This document shows, in pieces, positions 21,701 to 38,285 of a stretch of 64,000 nucleotides of DNA. This stretch comes from Acanthochromis polyacanthus (lineage: Eukaryota; Chordata; Actinopteri; Pomacentridae). The stretch is from assembly GCF_021347895.1 (NCBI RefSeq), contig NC_067123.1, positions 39,667,571-39,731,570 of the forward strand, read 5' to 3'. Made by a program: the position numbers and the translations under genes. Positions within the stretch are counted from its first letter, which is position 1; each line of letters starts with the position of its first letter. The notes under the pieces were generated by a model. The model was not told the DNA's origin, did no database searches, and saw only the letters and a list, made by a program, of their open reading frames with translations.

Positions 21701-24700
21701 CTTTTATTAAATGCTGGATGTTGACCACACAATGATGGACGTTCCTACCTGCCAACACAAAACCTTCCTGTCTGGAAACATGTAATTACGTGTGCTAATG
21801 TTTTCCCCCCCACACACACACATCCGCCAGTCCATTCTGTGTGATGCTTGTGGCCATGAATTAAGAGAACTAATCCATCAAAAGTAGCTCAGCCAACACA
21901 CATGCCAAACGTTTTTTTATTCTGCTCCAGATTTTCATACATAATGTTTCTTTGGCTAAATCTACCTGCTTGGCCCACAGGGTCTATGTTTTATCAAATA
22001 GATGAAAATAAGCTGCAATTATTCATGACTTATTTATTAGAATGTCTCTTATAAATACTAATGCAACAGTTTAATAAGTTTACAGACAACCACAGTGTTG
22101 TTGGCTGCCATGTTGTGTTTAGTTGCCTTCATACACCACAGAGTTGAGGAAGCTGGTTTGATGCATGCACATTCTGCAGAAAGGACACAATCTAGTCACT
22201 CTGTTGACAAATTTGAGTTTCTGGTTAGCTTAACGTTCATGTTGACTGTGATCGTTGCTTGGACTGTAGGGGCAAACAAAACTGGAGCTTGCAAATTCCC
22301 CACAGAGAAGCAAAATATGACTTTTTTTGTTATTGCTCAAGACTGCTTGTGTTTCGAATCAGGCAACGGTTTCTGATATGAGCAACAGAGCCCAGAAAAA
22401 GCTTTCACCCTTGGATGTTTACTCCTTGCTTTTCAACAGTGAATCCTAGTCATTTATTTTGGTTTTATAGACAAGAATTTACAAGAAAAGAAAGAAAAGA
22501 CAGCGTTGAGTCTGCATGGATAGGTTGCAGAGGGATGCAGAGTCCTTTCCAAGTCCAGCTGCAAAATTCAAAATTAGACTGAGGTCTGACTTCTGAACAT
22601 TCACCGTGTTGGCTTCAAACCATTTCTGTGTAGTTCTGGCTCTATTCTTGGGATCATCATCTGTCACTTTGACATCTAAGGGTCCCTTTTTTCTGTTCTT
22701 GCCCAAAAAGCTAAATTAAATTAACCATGATTTAAGATTGAAAAGCAATTAAAAGGGAAAAATTTCAAGGGAACTGGGTGCTTTTCATAGGTACTTATAA
22801 CTACTCAGGTCTGATGTTATGAAGGTCACGAATCATACAGATGTCTTTTAACGTTTTATTATCTCTCTCCAGTCAGCGGACACCGTGAAAACTACAAAAT
22901 AAAAGACACAGAAACCTTTAAATTACACAAACTTACATGAAAAGTATCTCATCACATACACTTGCTTATAAAAACTGTTTACACAAAGGACTTTTACAAA
23001 TAATATGAAACAAATATGAATAACATGAAATAAATAAGTCACAGTTACCGTGTGCGCCTCTCAGACCATCGGAATAGTTCGCTTGTCAGTTTGTCTTCTT
23101 CTCTGTAGCACGTTGTAATGGCGTATGACTCTGCCGCCATGTTGCATTTCCCACAATCCTTCACGTTGAACCCTGTCCTAAACCGTGGTCATGTGACTTA
23201 TTTATATCTATCAAATAAACATTTAAAAAATAGTGTCGCATTTTTAACATTGAACATATAAACCTTATTTATTTTACCTTTAAATCAATTTTTATAATTT
23301 TACGTATTATTTATAAAAACAATAACAAAACAATAAATTGACACCACAATTAAATTACTGTCCCCTGGACAGTTACAGTACTGTTAACTTGTTTTGTAAT
23401 ATAAACATAAGTAAAGGTCAGTAACCTCAAATCCAAACCATGTTCATTGTAACCACCTTAATCTTCTTCCCTACATTTACCCCAGATGAATCGATGGGCC
23501 TTTGACTCCATCTAAACTGCTGAGAAAACAAAACATCAGCAAGTCATGAATACCAATTAAGTTTACCACCCCTAATCAGGTCTTTCCCGAACTGTCTAAG
23601 CTGTGTTGTTTCTGCTGAGAGGATTAACTGCACCTCAACCTCAGAGAGACCAGCAGTTACACCTCTGAGCACATGTGGCTGTGAATGTGCAAAACGCTCG
23701 ATTGAGCAGCATGAAACAGGACACTGGCTTTTGATTTTCCCCAAAGCGAGCCAAAGAAACCAAACCCGAAATACAGCAAACTAAACTGCAGCAGAAGTCA
23801 GTGAACAAACAGACCTCATCAAAGACAAAAGAGCCATGGAGCATGACAGGAGAAACTTATACTGACTGGTGAAGCTATCTGACAGATCTAAGGGGGTGGA
23901 ATAAACGCAAGCAGTAAATTCACTACAAATAAACACCTGAAATAGATTTAGCTTCAGCCTCAGAATGAAGTATGTCAAATTTAAACAAACTAAATCTAAA
24001 TTACATGTTAAATATCTAATAAAACTAAATTCAACCTGAAGGCTCACTCCCTAAACTCCCCTCTGATGTGGCGGACGCTTGGTTTAGTCCAGGACACAGG
24101 TGTAGCTGTTTAGCACTGCTGATTGGATCAGTCAGTCAATCTATCCAGGAGCCTATAGAATGGAGGCTGAGAGGGGAAAGAAAACGTTTGAAATGTATTT
24201 TTAAAAGCAATTAAATGTACACAAAGAAATGCAAATAAAAGATCAAACTATGGTGGTTGTTTATTAAGTTTCCTGTAGCTAAATGAGTGGAAAGGTCAAA
24301 TTTAAATGAGGATGACTTGACGTTATGTTAGCAGATGTTGTTGCTCTGAGCACAGAATTCACATCAGATTTAGTATCAGATTTAACAAGTATGGCTCAAA
24401 ATGCTCAGTTTTTCCATTGCAGCTGTTCAGTGGTGGAGCACAGCGGTTACACTGAGCGAGCAGAACAAGATGAGCTCAGCCGACCTTCTCTTCTGCACAA
24501 AAATCACTGAGCGCAGTGAGTCACAAATACACAAAAAATGCTTTAAGTTACAACGATGTGGTGAGAATGCAGAACGGCAGCTGAACTTCTCCTTTCTAGA
24601 AGCTGTTCCTGCTGCACTAAGACACGAAGACTGCGGCGTGTTGTCCTGACGGAGAGGCCAACTAATTAAAACTTTGACACCGAGTCACATTCCCTCGCCG

Positions 24701-25674
24701 TTTCAACCATCTCATCTCCACTGTGCTCTGCCAGCAGATCTATTGTCAGCGGGATTAAAAACCGTCACATTTCCCCCAGGCTGACAGTCGCTTCCCTGTG
24801 TTTTTCTCCCGAGAGGAGTTCGTCTCAGCATTATTAAGGGACTGCACCATCTTAATTACTGCCTGTCATGGTCTGTGTCGCTTCCTTTTTTAGGGAAGAT
24901 GTGTGAAATCGTCCGTCTGCAGTCTTCTATCCGTGTGTCCGTCCGTCTATCCTTGAAATATTACGCTTCCCAGCAAGTGGCCTTTTGTGTTTGTGTGAAT
25001 AATTACTGTTACACCACTGCAAAAAGTGCAACTCACCTGCCACATTATGCAACATTGCATCATTTCACACTCACAGCACACGCCAGACACCCCAAAAGGA
25101 CAGAAACACTGTTCAAATAGCTGCATGCTGTGTGCCAATACAGAGCATGAATGGGATAAAATTTCAGGTTTTTTTTTTTTTTTTTGGAGTTGTATCCTGT
25201 CGGTGTCAGCTCCTCACACTTGTTACTGTGGGTACGTTACCTCAGAAGCTTTCTGGAATCATTTACAGGGTATTGTGTTTTTTTTTAATTTAAATTTTGT
25301 ACCTTAGAGACAAGGAATGGACAAAAGAGCAACCCTAGAAAGACCAACAACAACTTTCTCAGCCAATTATCATCTAAAGATTAAAGTTCAGGTTATGCTA
25401 ACCTATTTATTTGGAACAATTCTTTAATCAGTTGCTCTTTTTAGCTCAGGCTGCTGTCCTACAATGCTTTAAGTAGCCGTCATTTGCTTAGAGCCAATAA
25501 ATGAATACTTCACACTAGACTTAAGGTGTCCACCTTTAAATGCAGCAAACACCTTTGTTACTCGCACACCTGTCTTTGGATTCCTACATCTGGAGAGCAA
25601 ATATGGTAAACCTGCTCAATTCTTTAAAAAGGTGACAGACATCTTACGTGGGAGACAGGACATGGGTTTGATGA
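18795..25674. other. intergenic region, no gene recognised
   Basis: Almost 7 kb without a supported gene. It includes a TATA-type dinucleotide stretch near 20240-20255, poly-T runs at about 25169-25186 and repeat-free GC-balanced stretches (21200-21620 and 24650-24900) that could be conserved noncoding DNA. The frames here have no recognisable domains. Confidence 0.5.
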
Positions 25675-26690
25675 TACACTGATGCCACTACTGCATGGGC
25701 TTACATAGAAAAACACAGATGCCGATGTTTTAACAGGACTTCAACAATGGTAAGCCTAATGCCTGATATTGTGTAAGTGCCAAAACTCAGCGCTCCAACT
25801 CATCAAGGATTGGATTCTAAGGACCTCTGAAGGTGTCCTACGGTATCAGGCACCAAGACGTTAGCAGCAGATCCTTTAAATCCTGGAAGTTGCAAGTCCG
25901 TGGATTGGACAGCTTCCAGCACATCCTACAAATTTTTGATTAGATTGAGATCTGAACTCTCTGTCATGTTCCTCAGTCTATTCCTAAACAATGTTTGCAG
26001 CGTGGCAGGGAACATTATCGTACTACAAGACGATTACAGAATACTGCTGCCATGAAGAGGCGTACATGGTCTGCATCAGTGTTTAGGTAGGCGGTGCATG
26101 TCAAAGAAACATCCACATGTATGCCAGGACCATCACACTGCCTCTTCCTGGTTACCTTCTTCCTGTAATGAATCCTGCTACCACCTCTTCCCCAGAGAAA
26201 CTAAGCACATGCTCTTTACCATCTACAGCCGCGAAGACCTCCTTCTGCTTCGTGATCCAAGTCTGAAGCTCACAGGTCCATTGTAGGAGCATTCAGTGGT
26301 GGACAGAGGTCGACATGGACACTCTGACTAGTTTGCAGCCACTCAGACTTCACATTCTTGGGTGTTCCAGACGAAAACTCTGGTTTACCAGTTCACTAGT
26401 TGTCCTTCCTTGAAGCACTTTAGGCAACAACTGCATACCAGGAACCCCCTACAACATCTGCTCCTGTGGTGATGCTCTGACCCGTTCGTCTAGCCATGAT
26501 AGTTTGTCAAAGTCTCTCAGTTCCTTATGCTGCCCATTTTTCCTGCTTTTGATATGCCAATACATCAACTATAGTAACTGACCTTCACCTGCTACCTTAT
26601 ATACCCCTCCCAATGAGAGGTGCCGTTAAAACGAGACCTTAAATGTCATTTACTTTACCCATCAGTGGTTTTAATCGCTGTACGATGCCG
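25675..26690 (-). pseudogene. degenerate Tc1-like transposon
   Basis: The minus strand matches, from memory, a Tc1-type transposon common in fish. The block at 26525-26560 corresponds to the start of the transposase (an ATGGGCA... context before a DLSEFDKG-like segment). The CACCAAGACGTTAGCAGCAG block at 25851 lies in its C-terminal half. CCCATCAGTGGTTTTAATCGC at 26657 corresponds to the terminal repeat. Many substitutions, indels and a missing middle leave no long frame, so it is dead. The limits are approximate. Confidence 0.7.
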
Positions 26691-28900
26691 CCCTTGGGAG
26701 TGGATGGTTGGACAACAAAGTGTATGACTGCAACACTTGTGGCCTCAGATCCCTCAGGTAGCCTGAACTGCCTTAACTTTAGCAAAACATTAACGATGTG
26801 GCAGACCAGAAAACACAGTTTAAGTAGAGGTCATATGAACACACGCAACACAACCAAATTTTCAGAGAATTTTATTGAATATATCTATATATTTATATAT
26901 GTATATATACCTTCAGTTTTTTGTCTTTTCCAGTGAGGATCAGTATATTGTATTGTATTGCTTCCCCTTTGCCTCATTGTCCCTTATGTGTATCAGTCTG
27001 CTGAGTTTTCTGTTTGAAGAGTTTCAGGTTTGACTTGTGTCAGTAACCCAAGTGTTGGGAAAAGAACCTGGTGACTCACGCTGGCTTTTAAATGGCTTTC
27101 ACATTGGGACATGAGTTGAAAACGAAAGAACAGAACGTCTGCTTTTGACCATGTTCTCACAAAAGCTAAACGTTTAGGACACGTGCCAGTGTTCATTTAG
27201 TGCTGCGCACATTTTCTGAAGCATGAGGCAGATGCATCTTGTCGCACTTTGTTTACTGAGTAAAAAAAAAAACCACTGACGGCACCAACACAGACCACAT
27301 TTAGCTCACTTTTCCAGCACTTAGGCTACTGACCGTGTGTCACAGGCAGGCGTGAAGCCTTTTTTAGCCCAAAGTTACAGGTGTAAGAACTCTGAAACAA
27401 TAGAACATTAAGAATATCTATACATACCACCACCAAAATAAATAGATTAATATAAATTCTATCGCCTACAGTTATACACTAGTCAGAACATTAAAAAACA
27501 CTGATTATTAGGCTACGTTGGCAATGTTCAGAAAGGAAAAGATCAATGCATTTCCTACAAGGAAATGAAGTCAAAATGACGATGGAAGAGAAACAAAAAA
27601 AGGAGAGAAAAAAGAACAAAAATATAGACTAGACTATAGAAAGTACAAAATTAAAGAGCAATTCCGAATAGATATATAGAACATAAAAAAATGAGAAAAA
27701 TATTTGTAAAAAAGAAAGTAGGACACCAAAAAGAGCACAAAAGTACACATTAGTTGCCCATTTGTATCTTTACAATGACTAAAACAACCAAGACAGAGGA
27801 AAGAAATCATAGGATAAACACTGACTTTCTTTTTGCCCTTGAGCAAGGCACATGACCCCCAACCGTTCCAGTGGAGCCGCTCATAAACCAGTCAGTTGCT
27901 GAGGTTTGTACTGGGCAGCTCCCGGTTCCAGCTTCCAACCTGTGTGTGAGGGCGTTGCTGAAATAGAGCATGCACGCTCAGTCAACTCTCCCCGTACAAA
28001 ACGACGCCGATAAAATAAGGATGATATAAAATGAATTTACACGTTATCACCCTCTCACTTTTGTGCACATGCTTTCCACGTGACACCACTGACTTTAGTG
28101 TACCGTACATAAGCAAGAGAAAAGAAAAAGTCATCGAAAGGAATATAAAAAGGTTACAAAAAAGAAAAAAAAGAGGACTCGTATAAATACCCTGCAATAA
28201 CCATTACGATCATAGAAACACCAGCAACATGATATTAATACTCAGGAGTTACAATCTCATGTAACCTAGAGATGATAGTCAATCACTCAGAATGAAAAGA
28301 CAACCCAAAGATTACCATTTACAGACATTATGTGCTTTTGTTGAAGTGAACGGGTCGATAATATACTTAATACATTTATTATTCTAGTTTGAGAAATAGT
28401 ATATAGTTATAGCTAATAGAGAGACAGAGGGAAGAGGAGCAGAAGCTGGCGGTTGTGCTCTTTTCTCTTTCCCTCATCACCCAGGGTCGGGTCAAAATTC
28501 ATTTTCAAACACAGCCGATTCAGAAGTGCATCCAGAGTTTGATATATTAGTCCAGTAATCAGATTTAGAGCGCGTTCGAGGGCTTCAGTCCAAAATATTA
28601 GGCAGCACATACGTCACACAATAGTTTTCTCTCATTTCAAATATCTCTGGCGACATTTCAAAAAACGCCCTCAAACACGTGCTTCACTCAAAATCTGTTT
28701 GGTTGGTTAGAAATTCTAGCAGGTTAATTGATAACTTCTTAAATAAGAATGTGCTTTGTGTTATTCCTAAAGAGCAAGTGATGTACTTAGTTCAGTAAAA
28801 TGATTGCTCATATTGGAGCATGGTTTGAATTTTCAGCTTTTGATTCTAACTAAAATTCCACCCCCTGAGTGTAAACTGAATCGAACCCCCACCCTGTTGG
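26691..28900 (-). other. intergenic or distal cacng8 3' UTR, AT-rich
   Basis: No coding sequence seen. On the minus strand an AATAAA (plus-strand 26871-26876) is followed by a GT-rich stretch (26830-26860), a good poly(A)-site context. If used by cacng8 it would give a 3' UTR of about 4.4 kb. A TATA-type simple repeat lies at 26880-26910. Confidence 0.35.
26871..26876 (-). promoter_or_regulatory. candidate distal poly(A) signal for cacng8
   Basis: AATAAA on the minus strand, followed 15-45 nt downstream by GGTTGTGTTGCGTGTGTTC, a classical GU-rich element. A nearer AATAAA candidate is at 30638-30643. Confidence 0.35.
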
Positions 28901-29239
28901 CTTGTTTGTTTGTTTTTTTTGCAGCCCTTTGCGGGAACACTCAACAGATGCTACCCTGGAGCCTTCGGTATCAAATCATCATCATAAGCAGTCATATGAA
29001 CCCTGAATTCAGCTTTAGGCAATTAAATGTCACACAGTGCATAAGAGTCCATCTTTACAGGCGCTTTTCATCGACGTTGGAGTTGTATCTAAGACCATTC
29101 CTGTTTGCTGCAATCAGAAAATTCCTGATACACACTAATGGAGTCCAGCACAATCATGCAACAGACAGTAAGCCTCGTCATTCAAATAACATGGGCACCT
29201 TAGTTCTAAGGTTTTTTGGGAGTACTTGCTGGTGAGCAT

Positions 29240-29715
29240 TTATAATTTCACCGTGCACCATGTTGGATTTTACAAGGATCTCCAAAAGCAAGCCCATAAT
29301 GACTCAACCTTCGCGTCAAGGATCATCATAGGTGGTAAGAGTTTAGTCTGCACCTCTGACCCAGACACCAAACAGAAGGAAGAACCACAGTCTCCAAGAC
29401 CAAAGAAGGTACATCAGGTCAGAATGTTTTCTTCAATATTCACATGGTTGTGCACCAGGTACTTTGTGTTCTACGGTGGCATCCCAAGGTAAAAGAGAGC
29501 GATCATTTGACGGACTGAACTGTCTTGGATGGCAGACTGTGCTCCATCATGGCATTAAGACACCCGCTCAAGCTGCCTTGGACTTGGCTGCATCAACACT
29601 GTTGCTCTCCACCTGCTCCACTTGCCATATGTAGTTACTTGCAACTTCTTCCCCTTCCACAAAATTCAAGAAATTTAGGTAGAAGGGTCACCTTTTTGAG
29701 TCAGTGAATCCCAAC
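29240..29715 (+). pseudogene. mariner transposase relic
   Basis: The frame around 29310-29415 reads DPDTKQKEEPQSPRPKKVHQVR, which fits the mariner catalytic-domain signature around DPETKQ...SPRPKKARQ. About 230 bp further on, in a different frame, come traces of the LAPCDFFLFPKI segment (TGCAACTTCTTCCCC then CACAAAATTCAAG). Frames are broken and both ends are indistinct. It is an old inactive copy between cacng6 and cacng8. Confidence 0.75.
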
Positions 29716-31221
29716 TGGTGTTTGACATGTTTGCAGAGCTCTAAATCGCTGCAGGAGCACTGGGAGTGGTGCAACACCGCACAAAGTCACGAATCTAACA
29801 GGGGTATTGACCAAAATTAAATCAGATGTCGTTTTTGAATGTTATAGACACAGTCTGATTACACGTCCTTGCTCCAGCACATTTTGCAGCTAGTGCTTGA
29901 CACAGTTACAGAATGGGACTTTCTAAGAGCGCTCCAAGTGTTGCAGGAGCACTCGGAGCAGTGCAGTGCTCTATAACACAACTACTTCAAAGGAGATGAC
30001 TTCCAAAATGAAACTAGGTAAGATTTTTGCTAGGCTCACTCTTGGAACCTTGTAGTTGCACCCCATATAAACAAAGGATTTTCCAATAATAAAGTTTCTG
30101 TCTGGCTCGTGGATAGGTAGGTCGACTCGATGCTTAAATCTTGGCAGCATATTAAAATACTGAATGTTTCTGTCAAAGCAGAACAAGCAAATGTTTCACA
30201 CGTTTGAACAAAGACTCTAGATGTCAGATGAAGTTACTTGTTCAGATGGCCATCATGCTGCGGTATTTAACCAAACTGTGACAACCGGCAGTGGTGGAAC
30301 AGAGACGCTGAGGGTGAAGTTTAAACGCTGCTTCTTTCCGTAGGACTGTGGTGAATGCCCATCTGTCACGGTAATTACCTCTGACACACAATGAAAAATA
30401 AATAGGCTCGCAGTGTGAGCCTCCTCCGGTGTGTGTGTGTCGATAGGCTAGATATGTCTGAGGTTACTCTCCTGGGACCAGAGGTTAAGTAGCTACTGCT
30501 GACCTTGAATTGGCAGTCAACCCGTCACTGAGCAGCTGGTTACTTGGCAGAATGTTCCCGTCTGAGGCACTCTGTTCCATTCCTGTTGTAAAAGGAACAG
30601 AGAGTTGTGGCTTAAGCCATCTGGCCGTTTTTTAGCTTTATTATTTGTGATGTCTCAAAGTGTTGTACAGTTTACAAGACCACAGAGCAAGGATTAGGTG
30701 GCTAGCACTGACTAAAGATGCCTACAACATTAAGGTGAAAACAGATTCCTAGATGTGTAGACATTTCCAGTTAACTACATATTCCACCTGGATCTAAAAA
30801 ACACCACATTAGATCTTTCTGTTTTTCTAAGACAAAGTAAAGATGGGGAAAGTGTAATTGTCTCCTCAGTAAGGCATGAAACTGCTGCACTGGGAGAGGA
30901 TGACTTTGTCTAACACGTAAAAAAGTAATTCAGAAATTGAACGTCAAAAAAAAAAAAAATCCTCGATTGCACCACTGCTGTATAATTAAACAAGGGAGTT
31001 AAGGCAGTTGTTATGAACTTGCACATGGCGTTAGGTGTTTTATGACTGTTTACGATGTTGGTTGGATTTATGGCAGCTAGATACCTCAGGCTCAAGGATA
31101 GAAATGTTGTCATTGAAATGTCACCCACACATTTTCAGCCCTACTCTTCCTCTCTAAGTTTCTAAACTATGTTTTTTTTGCTTTCTCTTTCCCCTTTCCC
31201 CCTCCTCTCTGAGGTTTAGTT
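29716..31221 (-). other. cacng8 3' UTR or downstream DNA
   Basis: No coding sequence. GCAGGAGCACT is repeated directly at 29752 and 29943 with similar flanks, perhaps the ends of an eroded element. An AATAAA on the minus strand at 30638-30643 is the nearest canonical poly(A) signal, about 580 bp after the stop. Confidence 0.45.
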
Positions 31222-34409
<3,188 letters not shown>

Positions 34410-34795
34410 TTTCATCACATGGATGTGATCAGGGCAGGACTCTGATCATACATGTAAAGTTTCAGGCAGATTGGAGCATGTTCAGGGCATTTACACAGCA
34501 TTTGAAATTTCATGGAGAAGGATCAAAATTCCAGAGGCCGCCACGGACACGCCCTTTAACTTTGGAAAAAGATTTTAATAACTTTGGATCATTAAGGCCT
34601 CCTGTATGTACTGGCCCAATTTGAGGTGAATCGGAGTTTCCCCCGAGGAGGAGTTCACTCTAGAAAAAAATGAAAAATGAGCAAAATCTGACATTCAACA
34701 CAAAATAGCTCACTTCCTGTTGGGTTTGGAATGTGGCTGTCACTGACTTTTTTGTTCAGCCTGATGTGCTGCATATGTGTACCAAATTTGGTAGA
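34410..34795. repeat. 386 bp between the two inverted Tc1-type MITEs
   Basis: Contains wording I associate with a dispersed fish repeat (TCATGGAGAAGGATC, CTCACTTCCTGTTGG). It may be the interior of a larger non-autonomous element ended by the two 82-bp copies. No coding sequence. Confidence 0.45.
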
Positions 34796-34877
34796 TACAC
34801 CCCCTGTCAAAGGTTGTAGGACAGGTTCTACTTTACTTGAATGAGAAAGTGTCCTAAAACTTTTGACAGGGGGTGCA
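34796..34877. mobile_element. second 82-bp Tc1-type MITE, inverted relative to the first
   Basis: It has the same CACCCCCTGTCAAA ends. Read on the opposite strand it matches the copy at 34328 almost base for base, including TCTCATTCAA and TAAAGTAGAACCTG. The right border is CA instead of TA. The two copies face each other across 386 bp and could be the long terminal repeats of one 550-bp element. Confidence 0.85.
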
Positions 34878-35463
34878 CATCATCCTTTTACAGCCACTGT
34901 TTTCCAACTTTATCTGATAGAAAACTCAATCCTGTACTTTTGCACTCATAGCGCAACTGATATTGCTTTTTTTTTTAAGGTTCGGCAGCACTCGAAGGTG
35001 CAAAGTTAACAGAGTTGTGACTCTGCTGGAAGGAAAAGGTGTTACCAAGACTTGCTATAGCTGAAACTACAACTTGGCCATCTATTTATACATTTATTAC
35101 ATAATCTTTGGTACATAATGTCTTTTTAGGCTCTGGAGAAGCTTTGTCAAAACTGAGGAAATTACTCAACCTGCTTCAGTGACATCAGCTGAACGCATCG
35201 CCACTTTTAATTAGGAACAGACAGCATGTACTACAAGCTGAGGTGTACAGAAATGGATGCTATCAGGTCTCACAAAAGCTTTAAATATTAGAAAACGAAA
35301 CTAAATTAATAATTAAATGAAAAAACGACATGTCGGTAAACAGTCCACAGCTGCTCAATCTCTGCAATCTGGCTGCAAAAGGTTGCATTATATAAAAAGC
35401 CTCTCCAGCGCGTCCCTCTGCAGACTCCTCAAGCCTATAAGCACCAGCGATAACAGAGAGACA
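34878..35463 (-). other. unique intron DNA left of the tandem array
   Basis: No exon of cacng8 or repeat seen. It ends in GAGAGAC immediately before the first ACTAGACAATTCCCGC of the array. Confidence 0.55.
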
Positions 35464-37860
35464 CTAGACAATTCCCGCACGCGGAAATCGTGGGAGGGGC
35501 TCGGGATGTGTGCATGTCCGGAGCTGGGCAGGAGAGGGTTATTTTTTGGTCCGTCACAGGCTTTTATTTTGAAATTGTCCTGTGCTTTTATTTTGAAAGG
35601 CAGAGACAGGAAGATGTCACCTGGTCAACATTTGGATTGGAGTTACTCGCAAGGCTATGTGAAGTTGAGAGGTTAAACTGGCGTTTTCCGGTTCATCGCA
35701 GGCTTTTATTTTGAAATTTTGCTGTGCTTTTATTTTGAAAGGCAGAGACAAGAAGATCTGAACTGGTCAAAATTTGGATTGGAGTTACTCAAAAGGCTGT
35801 GTGAAGCTGAGAGGTTTAACTGGCAAATTGTGCTGTAAAGTAATTTTGAAAGGCAGAGACCTAAAGATCTCACCTGGTCAAAATTTGGATTGGAGTTACT
35901 CTAAAGGCTGTGTGAAGCTGAGAGGTTTAACTGGCATTTTTTGGTCTGTTTCAGGCTTTTATTTTGAAATTGTGCTGTGCTTTTATTTTGAAAGACAGAG
36001 ACAGGAAGATCAGACCTGGTTAAACTTTGGATTGGAGTAAAGGCTGTGTGAAGCTGAGAGGTTTAACTGGAGTTTTCAGTCCGTCACAGGCTTTTATTTT
36101 GAAATTGTGCTGTGCTTTTATTTTGAAAGGCAGCGACAAGAAGATCTCACCTGGTCAACATTTGGATTGGAGTTACTGTAAAGGCTGTGTGAAGCTGAGA
36201 AGTTTAACTGGCGTTTCCAGTTCGTTGCAGGCTTTTATTTTGAAATTGTGCTGTCCCTTTATTTTGAAAGGCAAAGACAGGAAGATCTGACCTGGTCAAA
36301 ATTTGGATTGGAGTTACTGTAAAGCAGGGGTGTCAAACTCAGTTCCCGGAGGTCCACTATCCTCTATGTTCTAGATGTTTCCCTCTTCCAACACACCTGA
36401 TTCAAATGATTAGCTATCATGAAGCTCAGCAGAAGCCTGATAACGAGCCTGATCATTTGAATCAGGTGTGTTGGAACTGAGTTTGACACCCCTGCTCTCA
36501 AGGCTGTGTGAAGCTGAGAGGTTTAACTGGCGTTTCCAGTCCGTCGCATGCTTTTATTTTGAAATTGTGCTGTGCTTTTATTTTGAAAGGCAAAGACAGG
36601 ACGATCTCACCTGGTCAACATTTGGATTGGAGTTACTCTAAAGCAGGTGTGTCAAACTCAGTTCCTGGAGGTCCACTATCCTCTATGTTCTAGATGTTTC
36701 CCTCTTCCAACACACCTGATTCAAATGATCACCTCATCATCAAGCTCAGCAGAAGCCTGATAACGAGCCTGATCATTTGAATCAGGTGTGTTGGAACTGA
36801 GTTTGACACCCCTGCTCTCAAGGCTGTGTGAAGCTGAGAGGTTGAACTGATTTTCAGGCTGAAATGCAGCTCCTGTGGAGGTATTGGGTGTGAAGGTGGG
36901 TGTGGCATTCCAATGAGTCTGTGTGTGTGCGTGGGAGCATGCCTGCGCGTGTGTAAGGGCGGTTGCTATGGGCCCCCATAGCAACGGTGCCTGCCACAGA
37001 CAGCAGAAAAGTGCTTCTCAGCAGCAGCGCGCAACGTGTCGTTCAGGTGCTAATTGTGGGCTAACCGTGAATGCTAGCTGAAAACCGAAATGACCGTGAG
37101 CGAGAGGAAGGCTGTGGCTTTCCATAAATGTAATTATTTTCCAAATATTGTGAGAAATGACCGAGTTACAGCGATTTAAAAAACACTGTCCCTCCATGAG
37201 GCAGATGATTCAGTTTACATTGGTTCTAATGGGGAGAACGGTGCGACTTTGGTCTAAACTGCTGCCTGCCATTTCCCTTCAGAAAGAGCTATGTCTTCAA
37301 ACTTGGATTTATTTGAATCCCAGGAAGATTGTTGACAATCTGACCAAATTTCATTCCCCTAACATTTATCGTTTGGTCGTGACAGCGATGCGATCGTGAA
37401 ATTTTCAGGCGGATTTTTCTCCTCTCCTCCACTCTACCAACTGACATGCCGCACTCTAACCAGAGCAGATTTTGAGAATTTTCACTTTTTGAGGACTCAC
37501 TGATCAAAAACTGTAAATCTCAGCCTGACATAAACTACATTCCTGCGGAGACAAGAAAAATCACTGCGTTTTGATGGTTAAATGAAGTTTCTAGGTGAAC
37601 GTATGGCGAAGCAGTGGCGTTTGGAAAAAAGTGGATTTTTTGAGCCGATTTTTTTCACTCCCCATTCATTTTCTATGGGAATTTTTTCGCAGTTTTTTGC
37701 GAATAATTCTGCGAAAAAATGACGAATTTCTTAGAAAAGTCATAGCACACTATTCCCGATGAAGCCGCACGTTTTGATATATAATTTGCTTTGATTTTCT
37801 CAAAGCCCTAGGAGGAGAAGCGAATCGAAAAACGGCGGAAACGTGATTAATAAAATATAA
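35464..37860 (+). repeat. array unit 1 (2397 bp)
   Basis: First unit, with its left border against unique DNA. It carries MITE copies at 36325-36494 and 36644-36814 and the core from about 36840. It ends CGTGATTAATAAAATATAA without the cruciform module. Confidence 0.88.
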
Positions 37861-38285
37861 CTAGACAATTCCCGCACGCGGAAATCGTGGGAGGGGCTCG
37901 GGATGTGTGCATGTCCTGGAGGCGTATTTCGGCGTTTTCCGGTCCGTTATAGGCTTTTATTTTGAAATTGTGCTGTGATTTTAGTTTGAAAGGCAGAGAC
38001 AAGAAGATCTCACCTGGTCAAAATTTGGATTGGAGTTACTGTAAAGCAGGGGTGTCAAATTCAGTTCCTGGAGGACCACTATCCTCTATGTTCTCGATGT
38101 TTCCTTCTGACAACACACCTGATTCAAATGATTAGCGATCATGAAGCTCAGCAGAAGCCTGATAACGAGCCTGATCATTTGTATCATCATTTGTATTGGA
38201 AGGACGTCCCTCTTCCCTGGACGTCTGACGTTACGGTGAGCGTATTGCGTCATTTCCTGTTCCAGCACTGTGTTGTGGTGTTAGC

